From Pseudoalteromonas phenolica (GTDB taxonomy: Bacteria; Pseudomonadota; Gammaproteobacteria; Enterobacterales; Alteromonadaceae), in NCBI RefSeq assembly GCF_005886345.1, contig NZ_PNEC01000023.1, positions 48,067 through 112,066 on the forward strand: a DNA stretch of 64,000 nt. Reading direction: 5' to 3'. Position numbers and translations under genes: made by a program. Of the stretch, positions 28,045-36,559 are shown piece after piece; the first letter of the stretch is position 1, and each line of letters begins with the position of its first letter. Below the pieces are notes generated by a model. It saw only the letters and a list, made by a program, of their open reading frames with translations, had not been told where the DNA came from and made no database searches.

Positions 28045-28533
28045 TTAATTCAACTCTAACGGTATTAAACCATTGAGTGGCACTTGCTGAGCGATATCAG
28101 CCAGTGTATTACCATTGGGGAGCTTAAGTTCAGGTGAGATTTCTAATAGTGGATATACCACAAACTCACGTTCACATAGACCATAATGCGGCACGGTTAA
28201 GCGCTCGGTGTTTATGGTTTGCTCGCCAAATAGCAAAATATCTAAATCTAGGGTTCTTGGGCCCCAGCGTTCATTTTTACGCTGACGACCTTGTTCAAGT
28301 TCAATGCGTTGTAATTTATCAAGTAGAGCTTCTGGTGCAAGCGTGGTATTGAGTAATACGACGGCATTAACATAATCAGGCTGATCTTGCGGCCCCATAG
28401 GCTTAGATGAATAAAACTGTGAAACTTTTTCAAGCTCACAGTCAACAAGTGTACTTAGGGCTTTAACCGCGTTGTGCAGCTGTGCAACAGGTGCTTCAAG
28501 GTTGGCACCTAAGCCAATATAAACTGGGATCAT
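28045..28533 (-). CDS. folK: HPPK, 6-hydroxymethyl-7,8-dihydropterin pyrophosphokinase
   Basis: Activates hydroxymethyl-dihydropterin with ATP in folate synthesis. The 162-residue protein has IGLGANLEAPVAQL, SKPMGPQDQPDYVNAVVLL and the active-site RWGPRTLDLDILLFG with its two metal-binding aspartates. The start overlaps the pcnB stop (ATGA, 28530-28533). Order pcnB-folK-panB-panC is as in E. coli. Confidence 0.96.
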   Translation of the reverse strand: MIPVYIGLGANLEAPVAQLHNAVKALSTLVDCELEKVSQFYSSKPMGPQDQPDYVNAVVLLNTTLAPEALLDKLQRIELEQGRQRKNERWGPRTLDLDILLFGEQTINTERLTVPHYGLCEREFVVYPLLEISPELKLPNGNTLADIAQQVPLNGLIPLELN

Positions 28534-29918
28534 GCATCACCTGTTTTTTTCTTTGGCTTTCTGCGGTAACGGCGACGCGGCTTTTTGCTATCAGACTGGC
28601 CTAAGTTTTTGACAAGCTCTTTTTGACCTGTGACATCTGATTTTAAATATTCAGTCCACCAGTCAGCTAACGCTTGCTGAGCGTCTTCGCCACTTTCTAC
28701 GCGCAGCAGTAAGAAGTCATAAGCGGCTTTAAAACGAGGCTGCAGGCTTAAGCGATAAGCGCGTTGACCTGAGCGTTTGTCTAAACGCATTTGAATATGC
28801 CAGATATCACGTGCACCTAATGTAAAGCGTTTTGGCACAGACACGTGCTGGGCATTTTGGCTCAACACCTGATTCATAGCCTGATTGAAAGCGTCAAACT
28901 CTGACATGCCTTGTTGCTCGATGATCTGTTGAGTACGTTGTTGCAGCGGGAACCAAAGTAACGCTGCATAGACAAATGCTGGCGTGACTTTTTTATCTTG
29001 ATTAATACGCGTATCGGTATTGGCAAACATTTGCTCAATAAAGCGCGCTTCAAAGCCGGTTTCACTCTGCTCTAAGATTTCATCTAATGCAGGGAATAAC
29101 TGTTTGAATAGGCTAAATTCACGAAGCTGTAAGTAGTTTTCAACCGCTTTGCCATTTAAAAATAGTTTTAGTGTTTCTTCGAACAAGCGCGCAGGTGGAA
29201 TATTACCCAGTAAATCAGCGAGCTTAAAAATAGGTTTTTTCGTGCCAGGCGCAATTTCCATGTCGAGCTTGGTTGCAAAGCGTACCGCACGTAACATACG
29301 CACTGGATCTTCACGGTAACGAGTTTCAGGGTCGCCAATCAGTTCAATTTTACGCGCGTTAATAGCTTCGACACCACGTGCAAAATCATGGATGCTAAAG
29401 TCATTAATCGAGTAATAAAGGGCATTTATTGAGAAATCGCGACGTTGAGCATCTTCTTCGATGCTGCCGTATACATTGTCACGGAGCAGTTGGCCATGTT
29501 CGCTTGATTGGCTGGTCGCATTTTTGCGCTCATCGGCTTCATGATGGCCGCGCATGGTGGCGACTTCAATAATTTCTCGCCCAAAAACGATGTGCGCTAA
29601 GCGGAACCTACGGCCGATCAGGCGACAATTTCTAAATAATTTTTTGATTTCTTCTGGTGTAGCATTGGTAACAACGTCGAAATCTTTTGGCTGGATCCCC
29701 ATTAAAATATCACGAATACAACCACCAACGAGGTAAGCGTCGTAGCCACCATCTTTCAAGCGATACAAAACTTTGATGGCATTCGGGCTAAATTGCTTGC
29801 GCGAGATACCATGCTCGGCACGAGTGATTAAAGCGGGTGTTGCCGAGGTTGTATGGTGTGCATCTGCTGAGTCTGGCTTGACCCACTTTTTGCACATGTT
29901 AATTAGCTTGGAAATAAT
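28530..29918 (-). CDS. pcnB: Poly(A) polymerase I, probable ATT start
   Basis: Adds 3' poly(A) tails to RNA and so promotes decay. The protein has the nucleotidyltransferase head (AYLVGGCIRDILMGIQPKDFDVVTNATPEE, with the DxD), RNCRLIGRRFRLAHIVFG, SIEEDAQRRDFSINALYY and a basic tail (RRRYRRKPKKKTG). The first in-frame ATG is at 29897 but lacks a ribosome site. Seven codons upstream, an ATT at 29918 lies 7 nt after a clean AGGAG, and translation from it gives MISKLINMCKKW, which lines up without gaps on the E. coli PcnB start (MFTRVANFCRKV). E. coli pcnB also starts at AUU. I therefore extend the gene to 29918 (462 residues). Confidence 0.9.
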   Translation of the reverse strand: MISKLINMCKKWVKPDSADAHHTTSATPALITRAEHGISRKQFSPNAIKVLYRLKDGGYDAYLVGGCIRDILMGIQPKDFDVVTNATPEEIKKLFRNCRLIGRRFRLAHIVFGREIIEVATMRGHHEADERKNATSQSSEHGQLLRDNVYGSIEEDAQRRDFSINALYYSINDFSIHDFARGVEAINARKIELIGDPETRYREDPVRMLRAVRFATKLDMEIAPGTKKPIFKLADLLGNIPPARLFEETLKLFLNGKAVENYLQLREFSLFKQLFPALDEILEQSETGFEARFIEQMFANTDTRINQDKKVTPAFVYAALLWFPLQQRTQQIIEQQGMSEFDAFNQAMNQVLSQNAQHVSVPKRFTLGARDIWHIQMRLDKRSGQRAYRLSLQPRFKAAYDFLLLRVESGEDAQQALADWWTEYLKSDVTGQKELVKNLGQSDSKKPRRRYRRKPKKKTGDA

Positions 29919-30287
29919 GACCCGTCTCCTAAAACGCTCAGTTGGTGACCTATTTAATAACCTGAGCTCTGGATAATAAATCTATCTCCAGCGGTTACTT
30001 TTAACGCTAACTACGTTGAATTTACTTGCAATAGGCCAGCTATTGACGCGTAAATTCGCCTTGTTATCCCTAAAAGTTTCCGGCTGCAGACTGAAAAAAC
30101 GTTTACTAATTCAATATCAATAAATTAGAAAATCTCTTAACCACAGCTCAGCTTATATAGGTAAAATTAAAGTGGCTAATAATATACTAGCGTCACTAAA
30201 AAATTAAGCTAGGAGAAGAAATAAACTGATCTAAAAGTGGGTTTAGTGTATCGTTATCAGGTGTGAATGTGCTTGAATTGCAACCAG
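29919..30287. other. Intergenic stretch between gluQ and pcnB
   Basis: 369 bp without a convincing gene on either strand. It must hold the pcnB promoter unless dksA-gluQ reads through. The AGGAG ribosome site for the ATT start of pcnB is at 29926-29930 on the minus strand. I see no hairpin with a T run after gluQ. Confidence 0.5.
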
Positions 30288-31181
30288 TTATACTTTGATG
30301 CTCTTTTCGAGTTCATTTGGAATAACGGCAAGAGAAAACTGTGTACTTGCCCAAGTCAAAATTTCATCAACATTACTGAGTTTCATGTCATCATTGACGT
30401 CGAGTCCTAAAAAGCTTAATGCTCGCAATAATTCAGGGATCGGGTCATTAATATTGATTGCGGGAGCATGATTTTGTTTTGAGAGTTTAAAGCCAGGCTC
30501 AGTTACAACTAAAGGTATATGTGCATATTCAGGGACTGTGTAACCGAGCTGTTTAAATAGGCTAATTTGTCTTGCTGTGGGCTCTATTAAATCGGCACCA
30601 CGTACAACACGACTGATCTTTTGTTCAATATCATCAACCACGACTACTAACTGATAGGCAAATAAGCCATCGCGACGTTTGACAATATAGTCTTCGTCAG
30701 CCAAAGCATGGGGTACATTTACCTGACCTTGTAGTAAATCAGTAAATTGATAAACCGGATGCGTTTGCGTTAAACGAATAGCATGATCATTAAAGTCCAG
30801 TGCAAGTGATTTACAATGGCCTTGATACAGCCCACCCGCTTGTTTGATCATTTTACGTGTACAGTTACAGGCGTAAAGATCGGGTTTAAGCTGTGATAGG
30901 GTGTCTTGATAAAGCGCGTGACGTTGACTTTGGTACTCAACTTGTTCGTCCCAATGTAAACCAAACTTTTCTAGAGCAGTTAAGATGGCACTATCAGCAC
31001 CTTTCACGACGCGAGGTGTGTCTATGTCTTCTATTCGTACAAGCCACGAGCCTTGATGTATTTTGGCGTCTAAATAACTGGCAAGAGCGGCGACGAGTGA
31101 GCCGAAGTGAAGGGAGCCCGAAGGCGAAGGGGCAAATCGGCCTCGATAGCCCCCTGAAATGGACAATGCTTCGCTATGCAT
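30288..31181 (-). CDS. gluQ: Glutamyl-queuosine tRNA(Asp) synthetase
   Basis: Attaches glutamate to queuosine in the anticodon of tRNA-Asp. The 297-residue protein is a truncated glutamyl-tRNA synthetase: the Rossmann core with RFAPSPSGSLHFGSLVAAL (HIGH-like), the zinc site (YACNCTRKMI... GHCK), IVKRRDGLFAYQLVVVVDDI and KLSKQNHA (KMSKS-like), and no anticodon-binding domain. It follows dksA by 9 bp on the same strand, a linkage conserved across gammaproteobacteria. Confidence 0.95.
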   Translation of the reverse strand: MHSEALSISGGYRGRFAPSPSGSLHFGSLVAALASYLDAKIHQGSWLVRIEDIDTPRVVKGADSAILTALEKFGLHWDEQVEYQSQRHALYQDTLSQLKPDLYACNCTRKMIKQAGGLYQGHCKSLALDFNDHAIRLTQTHPVYQFTDLLQGQVNVPHALADEDYIVKRRDGLFAYQLVVVVDDIEQKISRVVRGADLIEPTARQISLFKQLGYTVPEYAHIPLVVTEPGFKLSKQNHAPAININDPIPELLRALSFLGLDVNDDMKLSNVDEILTWASTQFSLAVIPNELEKSIKV

Positions 31182-31190
31182 ATACCGTAA

Positions 31191-31634
31191 TTAAGCGCGG
31201 CCGTTCTGTTTCTCTTTAATTTCAGCTATCGTTTTACAGTCTACGCATAGGTCTGCAGTTGGACGAGCCTCAAGACGACGAATACCGATCTCAATGCCGC
31301 ACGACTCACAGTAACCGAAGTCATCTTCTTCGATTAAGTTGAGTGTTTTTTCGATTTTCTTGATGAGTTTTCTTTCTCTATCTCGGGTACGCAACTCTAA
31401 AGAGAATTCTTCTTCTTGCGCAGCACGGTCAACCGGATCAGGGAAGTTTGCCGCTTCATCCTGCATATGGTTCATTGTTCTGTCTACTTCATTACGAAGG
31501 TCTAAACGCCATGCTTCTAAAATCTTCTTGAAATGCGCACGTTGTGCATCATTCATGTATTCTTCGCCCGGTTGTTCTTGATATGGTTGTAAACCGGCTT
31601 GAGCCAATAACCCTAATTTTTTTTGGTCTGGCAT
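31191..31634 (-). CDS. dksA: RNA polymerase-binding transcription factor DksA
   Basis: Works with ppGpp at the RNA polymerase secondary channel to control rRNA and amino-acid promoters. The 147-residue protein has the coiled-coil with the acidic tip ([24 protein letters not shown]) and a C-terminal C4 zinc finger (CESCGIEI ... CVDC). The short leader in front has a GC-rich direct repeat that may take part in autoregulation. Cotranscribed with gluQ. Confidence 0.97.
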   Translation of the reverse strand: MPDQKKLGLLAQAGLQPYQEQPGEEYMNDAQRAHFKKILEAWRLDLRNEVDRTMNHMQDEAANFPDPVDRAAQEEEFSLELRTRDRERKLIKKIEKTLNLIEEDDFGYCESCGIEIGIRRLEARPTADLCVDCKTIAEIKEKQNGRA

Positions 31635-31660
31635 AGCATTCTCCTAAATCCTTAACATAA

Positions 31661-31683
31661 CGGCGGCTATCGCCGGCGGCTAT
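31661..31683 (-). repeat. GC-rich 10-bp direct repeat in the dksA leader
   Basis: CGGCGGCTAT occurs twice (31661-31670 and 31674-31683), 13 bp apart, in otherwise AT-rich DNA about 30-50 bp before the dksA start. The complement can also fold (GGCG/CGCC). On the minus strand it follows TATTTATAG, so it could be the GC-rich discriminator of a ppGpp/DksA-controlled promoter. Confidence 0.5.
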
Positions 31684-31805
31684 AAATAGCAAAATATGCT
31701 CCCCTAAGCAAACCTTTTTTACTGTGGGTTGGTTAAATACAGTAGGTGCCAGATTAAGAGAACAACTTAATATTGGCAGGCTATATGGGGGCTTAGATGA
31801 CTAAT

Positions 31806-32510
31806 TCAAGAGTTAAGTACGGGAATTTTGTGCTTTAGGATTATTTTCTGCGGGCTTATTTCACAGTTATAAGCGATAACTTCTACGCCTGCAGTCTGTG
31901 CGTCATTCAGCAATTGCGCGTATTTAGAGTCAAGATGGGCTGCTGCCTTTACAGACTTTATACCCGTATGCATCACCATAAATAGTAGTACAGCGCGATG
32001 TCCTTGTTGGGTAATGTTTATTAATTCTCTGAGGTGTTTTTGACCGCGAACAGTTTGAGTATCGGGAAAGTAACCTTGTCCGTCTTCTAATAAAGTGACT
32101 GATTTGACTTCAACATAGCAAAGTGGCTTGTGTTCATCTTCAAGCAAAATATCAATGCGACTATTTTCTTGTCCGTATTTCACTTCGGGTTGCAAATGCG
32201 CATAGCCATGCAATTCAGAAATTGTACCTTGTTCTATACCTTCAATCGCCATTTTGTTTGCAATCGCGGTATTCACACAAATAAGGTCGCCTGCTGAATT
32301 CTCAGTGAGTTCTAACGAGTGAGCATATTTTCGTTTAGGATTATCACTGGTTGAGTAGTAAGCATTAAAGCCTGGATCAGCACAGCCGGTCATTTTTCCT
32401 GTATTAGCACAATGAACTGTAAATGCTTGATTAGGTGTTTCTAGATCGACTAAAAAGCGTTTATAGCGCTTTGTTAAGGTGGCTTTTTCGAGCTTTGGCG
32501 TGAACTTCAT
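31806..32510 (-). CDS. sfsA: DNA/RNA nuclease SfsA
   Basis: A 234-residue protein of the SfsA family: [29 protein letters not shown] at the start, then the restriction-like core [47 protein letters not shown] with the D-ExK residues. E. coli SfsA was named for raising maltose gene expression, and the fold is that of a nuclease. It precedes dksA as in E. coli and is divergent from pepB. Confidence 0.95.
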   Translation of the reverse strand: MKFTPKLEKATLTKRYKRFLVDLETPNQAFTVHCANTGKMTGCADPGFNAYYSTSDNPKRKYAHSLELTENSAGDLICVNTAIANKMAIEGIEQGTISELHGYAHLQPEVKYGQENSRIDILLEDEHKPLCYVEVKSVTLLEDGQGYFPDTQTVRGQKHLRELINITQQGHRAVLLFMVMHTGIKSVKAAAHLDSKYAQLLNDAQTAGVEVIAYNCEISPQKIILKHKIPVLNS

Positions 32511-32592
32511 TGTTTAATCGCAATAGGTTGGGTGATACTCGGTGCTAGTGTACACTTAATGCTACTAATAAGCGTATAAGAGAACACAATCT

Positions 32593-33888
32593 ATGTCTGA
32601 TAAATTCATTGTTCGCATCAGTGAACAAGCACCTACAGCGCCATGGAGTGCTGATGCATTACTATCGTTTGATCAACTTGGTGCCATTGTTCACCTGCAG
32701 CAAAACGAAACACTTAAATTAGTACAAAAAGCAGCGCGTAGCCTTTCTCAACAAGGTATTAAGCAAGTGGTATTACAAAGTGAAGCTTGGTGCACTGAAT
32801 CACAGTGGGCTTTCTATCAAGGTTTTGTCACTGCTAAGCAACTTGATGGTGTTGAGTTTGTTGACAATGAACAGTCAGATTTAGTTGAACTTGCTGCATT
32901 AAAAAATGCGGCAACTTGGACGCGACAGATGATTAACGGCACGGCTGAAGATGTTTACCCTGAGAGTCTAGCGAGCAAAGCGGCTGAGTTTATTCAATCT
33001 CTAGCGCCTGAGCATGTGAGTTACAACATCATCAAAGGCAACGCACTACTTGAACATCAGTGGATCGGTATCCACGAAGTAGGTCGTGGTAGTGAACGCC
33101 CGCCGGTATTACTTGAACTTGATTACAACCCAACAGGTGACGAAGACGCGCCTGTAAGTGCTGCGCTTGTAGGTAAAGGCATTACGTTTGATTCAGGTGG
33201 TTACTCAATTAAACCTAGTGAAGGCATGTTATCAATGAAGTGCGACATGGGGGGAGCGGCCACAGTGACTGCGGGTTTAGCGATTGCCATTCAACGCGGC
33301 ATCGACAAACGCATCAAGCTGTTCTTATGTTGTGCGGAAAACTTAATTTCAGGTCATGCATACAAGCTAGGTGATATTCTTACTTATAAAAACGGCACAA
33401 CAGTTGAGATCGTAAATACGGACGCTGAAGGACGCTTAGTTCTGGCTGATGGTCTAATGGCCGCTGGTGAAACGGGGGCACCATTGATCATTGATGCGGC
33501 AACGTTAACGGGTGCTGCATTGGTTGCCGTAGGCCAAGAATACAATGCATTATTCGGTCTTGATAAAGCATTAGTATCTGAAGTTCAGCAGTTCGCTGAA
33601 GATGAGTTTGAAGCAGCTTGGCCATTACCACTTGAAAAGTGGCACCAAAACAACTGTCCTTCACCTTACGCTGACACTGCTAATAGCCGAGCGCAAAAAG
33701 GTGGCGGCTTCGGCGGTGCATCGAATGCTGCGGGTTTCTTATCGCGCTTTGTACCAAATGAAGGTCAAGGTTGGGTACACATCGATCTAGCCGCTTCATT
33801 CCAAAACAGCGCTGGTAGCTTATGGTCTGCTGGTGCGACAACATTAGGTATGCGTACCGTAGCAAGAACGCTACAAGCAAAAGCGTAA
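32593..33888 (+). CDS. pepB: Peptidase B, M17 leucyl aminopeptidase family
   Basis: A 431-residue cytosolic metal-dependent aminopeptidase. The catalytic domain has GKGITFDSGGYSIKPSEGMLSMKCDMGGAATV, the signature NTDAEGRLVLADGL and the Lys and Asp residues for two metal ions. Length and N-terminal part fit PepB (about 427 residues) rather than the roughly 500-residue PepA. It acts late in protein turnover. Single-gene unit with a hairpin terminator behind it. Confidence 0.93.
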   Translation: MSDKFIVRISEQAPTAPWSADALLSFDQLGAIVHLQQNETLKLVQKAARSLSQQGIKQVVLQSEAWCTESQWAFYQGFVTAKQLDGVEFVDNEQSDLVELAALKNAATWTRQMINGTAEDVYPESLASKAAEFIQSLAPEHVSYNIIKGNALLEHQWIGIHEVGRGSERPPVLLELDYNPTGDEDAPVSAALVGKGITFDSGGYSIKPSEGMLSMKCDMGGAATVTAGLAIAIQRGIDKRIKLFLCCAENLISGHAYKLGDILTYKNGTTVEIVNTDAEGRLVLADGLMAAGETGAPLIIDAATLTGAALVAVGQEYNALFGLDKALVSEVQQFAEDEFEAAWPLPLEKWHQNNCPSPYADTANSRAQKGGGFGGASNAAGFLSRFVPNEGQGWVHIDLAASFQNSAGSLWSAGATTLGMRTVARTLQAKA

Positions 33889-33922
33889 GCTTTTACATAG
33901 GCTATAAGCCATAAGTTCATTG

Positions 33923-33948
33923 AAAAAGGAGGCTAAGCCTCCTTTTTT
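33923..33948. terminator. Bidirectional terminator between pepB and the CBS gene
   Basis: AAAAGGAGGCT and AGCCTCCTTTT form an 11-bp inverted repeat with almost no loop, flanked by A and T runs, between two converging genes. Confidence 0.9.
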
Positions 33949-33969
33949 GTTCTTAAAATAGCTTAGGGA

Positions 33970-34389
33970 TTAAGACAAAAGGGCCGCTGCAAGTCTGACA
34001 AAGTCAGATGAGGTTAAAATCCCCAGTAGCTTTCCTTCTTCGTCGACTACAGGCATACAACCATGACGGTTTTTTGCAAAAAACTGTGCCACTTCACTGA
34101 GTGATTGCTCCGGCCGAATACTGGCAAAGTCAGTTGCCATAATGTCTTGGGCAATGATTTGTTTTTCCTTTCTTTCAATCGCATTAGGGCCAAAGGTTGC
34201 CATAATTTTCATTACTTGTGCGACCATGATCTTTTGTGTCAGCATGCCTTTTAAAATACCCTGTGCATCGATCACAGGAATATGGCGAATGTTTTTCTCG
34301 CGCATCAAGTCGTGCACTTCTTTAACGGTTGACTGGTGATGTACTGCAAATGGATCGGCAGTCATTAGTTCAGAAACAATATGAAGCAT
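33970..34389 (-). CDS. Two-CBS-domain protein
   Basis: A 139-residue protein made of two CBS repeats: MTADPFAVHHQSTVKEVHDLMREKNIRHIPVIDAQGILKGMLT and IMATDFASIRPEQSLSEVAQFFAKNRHGCMPVVDEEGKLLGILTSSDF. Pairs of CBS domains bind adenine nucleotides and act as regulatory modules; no catalytic domain is attached. It probably works in trans on an unknown partner. It stands alone between convergent pepB and the deacetylase gene. Confidence 0.88.
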   Translation of the reverse strand: MLHIVSELMTADPFAVHHQSTVKEVHDLMREKNIRHIPVIDAQGILKGMLTQKIMVAQVMKIMATFGPNAIERKEKQIIAQDIMATDFASIRPEQSLSEVAQFFAKNRHGCMPVVDEEGKLLGILTSSDFVRLAAALLS

Positions 34390-34491
34390 TTTAAACAGTC
34401 CTAATTTGGATCAACTTATAAAGTTATAACCCATTTTATTCTGGCTTGCTTAAATCGAGATCAAAGTTTTATTTCTCAGTGATGCTTGTCA

Positions 34492-35238
34492 CTATTGCCC
34501 CGTGTTTTTCGCAAGTTGAACATAGCGAGTGTGAACGAGTTGCGATAGGGAAACGAGCTCGTAGCCTTGTGCAAGTAATAGTGGGATTTGTTCGTGTAAA
34601 AACGCCACAGTTTCAGGATATGGGTGCGCGATAAGTACGCTTTGGCCATTTCTTAAGGAGATGCTTTTAGCTTCAGCCAACTGTTGAGCAAAGTAGGCAT
34701 CTTGTTTCTCATTATCGAGAAAGACTTGACGTGCAATATTAGCCACACCATATAAGTCAGCCATAGTTTGAGCTTGTGACTCATTAGTTGTTCGGCTATC
34801 AAGAAAATATAAACCGCGTTTGCGTAAGACTTCCATCGTCCATTTCATTGGGTCGCTATATTGAGTCAATGCTGAGCCCATATGGTTATTCACGCCACTG
34901 ACTTGAGGTAAACTGGCTAGTGCGTGACCTAGTGTCATTTGTAGCGTTTGTTTATCCATGTCTAAAGTCAATGCGCCAGGGCCGAGCGCTTTGTCTTCAA
35001 TTGCTTGCATAGGCACATGCAAAAGTAGCTCTTTACTTTGTTGGCTGGCTAGGTATGCAAATTTTTGAGAATAGGGAGTGTGCGGTAAGATGGCAAAAGT
35101 CAGCTCACCGGGCAGAGATAGCAAATTGAGATCGCGCTGGTGGTTTCCCACATCGTCGATCACTATGGCAATTTGTTTAGCATGTAAAGGTAACGCTGAG
35201 TAAAAAAAACTTAGCAATAACCAAAATAATGAGCGCAC
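34492..35238 (-). CDS. Divergent polysaccharide deacetylase family protein (YibQ-like)
   Basis: A 248-residue exported protein with signal MRSLFWLLLSFFYSALPLHA. The body reads IAIVIDDVGNHQRDL, LTFAILPHTPYSQ, ELLLHVPMQA, GVNNHMGSALTQ and VLIAHPYPETV, matching the divergent polysaccharide deacetylase family (DUF610, E. coli YibQ). The DD and two His residues of the family are present. It follows gpmI, envC and the ctpA-like gene in the same order as seen around yibQ/envC in other gammaproteobacteria, which points to a cell-envelope role. Substrate unknown. Confidence 0.9.
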   Translation of the reverse strand: MRSLFWLLLSFFYSALPLHAKQIAIVIDDVGNHQRDLNLLSLPGELTFAILPHTPYSQKFAYLASQQSKELLLHVPMQAIEDKALGPGALTLDMDKQTLQMTLGHALASLPQVSGVNNHMGSALTQYSDPMKWTMEVLRKRGLYFLDSRTTNESQAQTMADLYGVANIARQVFLDNEKQDAYFAQQLAEAKSISLRNGQSVLIAHPYPETVAFLHEQIPLLLAQGYELVSLSQLVHTRYVQLAKNTGQ

Positions 35239-35286
35239 AGTGTATTCTTCTATTTATGAGCCTGTAGCTTGAGAGTGAGTACTCTC

Positions 35287-36519
35287 TTATTTAATTTTTT
35301 CTTTATAGTAACTTTTTGCGTCAACTAAATGCTTGTCTAGCAAAGCTAAATTAGCCATGTTGCTCGAAAGTTCACCAGCCATTATAGCGCGTTTATTTAA
35401 ATGTGAAAGCCCTTGTTCAGCCAGTAAAATATTAGGCTTAATACCCACTCCATCTATAGAGCGACCAGAAGGTGTAAAATATTTTGCAGTAGTCAGTTTT
35501 AGTGCGGTTGTACCATCGCCGATGGGGATCAGTGACTGCACTGAGCCTTTGCCATAAGACTTGCTACCGACGACGATTGCGCGTTGGTTATCTTGTAAAG
35601 CGCCAGCTAAGATTTCTGCTGCAGAAGCGGACTGCTCGTTGATTAACACCACAATCGGGGCGCCATTTAAAATATCGCCATGTTGTGCGACAAATTTTTG
35701 GTTTGCATCATAAAAGCGCCCTTTAGTGGTGACTATGGTGCCTGCTTGCAAAAATAAATCAGAAATAGCCACCGCGCTGCTTAAAGTGCCACCAGGGTTA
35801 TCACGTAGGTCGATGATTAGTCCTGCAAGTGGGCCACCGTTATTTGAAGTCAGTTTGTTGATGTGACGTGCAACGTCATGGTAACTGTGATTATTGAAGC
35901 TTTGCAGAGAAATATAGGCGTTTTGGCTGCTTAAAAGCTGGCTAAATACGCTTTCAACATTAATTTCTTCACGTCTTAGTGCTAATGTTAACTCGCTTTT
36001 TGCACGCTCAACGGTTATGTAGATGGTTTTTAGAGCCGCGTCTTTTAGTAACTTAGAAACGTGGGCAATGTCTCTTTTAGTGACATCTTCAGAATTTATT
36101 GCTACCAGTTTATCGCCGCCTTCAATACCTGCTTGCTCAGCGGGTGAGCCGGGTAATGTCCCTAAAATCACAATGCGATTGTCAACTTCTTCAACTTCAA
36201 TGCCTATGCCTGTGTAACGGCCATTAGCGGCACTGAATAAGCTTTCAAGTTCACTGGCACTTAAATACTTTGAGTAAGGGTCAAGTTGGTCAAAGACATC
36301 GATTAAGTTGCTTTTGTGATACTGACTTAGTGGTACATCATCCACATAATAGGTATGGATATGATAAAGAATTTCGTTGGTTTGTTGCTGAGTAAATTGT
36401 GCTGTAGATGCGATGGCTGAACAACTGATGTATAAACTCAGCATCATAAACATGCATAAGAAAATAAATTTAGATTTAAGGCAATCTAACGGTTTTGAAT
36501 TGATTAAGAATGAATTCAT
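35287..36519 (-). CDS. S41 carboxyl-terminal processing protease (CtpA-like)
   Basis: A 410-residue exported protease. A hydrophobic signal near residues 15-38 is followed by a PDZ domain (GIGIEVEEVDNRIVILGTLPGSPAEQAGIEGGDKLVAI) and the S41 core with the Ser of EQSASAAEILAGALQDN and the Lys of GSKSYGKGSVQ, which form the Ser-Lys dyad. Such proteases trim or degrade periplasmic proteins, often peptidoglycan hydrolases. Its place right after envC, an activator of amidases, fits a role in controlling septal murein hydrolysis; that is inference. Confidence 0.92.
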   Translation of the reverse strand: MNSFLINSKPLDCLKSKFIFLCMFMMLSLYISCSAIASTAQFTQQQTNEILYHIHTYYVDDVPLSQYHKSNLIDVFDQLDPYSKYLSASELESLFSAANGRYTGIGIEVEEVDNRIVILGTLPGSPAEQAGIEGGDKLVAINSEDVTKRDIAHVSKLLKDAALKTIYITVERAKSELTLALRREEINVESVFSQLLSSQNAYISLQSFNNHSYHDVARHINKLTSNNGGPLAGLIIDLRDNPGGTLSSAVAISDLFLQAGTIVTTKGRFYDANQKFVAQHGDILNGAPIVVLINEQSASAAEILAGALQDNQRAIVVGSKSYGKGSVQSLIPIGDGTTALKLTTAKYFTPSGRSIDGVGIKPNILLAEQGLSHLNKRAIMAGELSSNMANLALLDKHLVDAKSYYKEKIK

Positions 36520-36559
36520 ATGCTGCTCCTAGTCAGGTGCAGCAAGGTTATTCTTTAAC

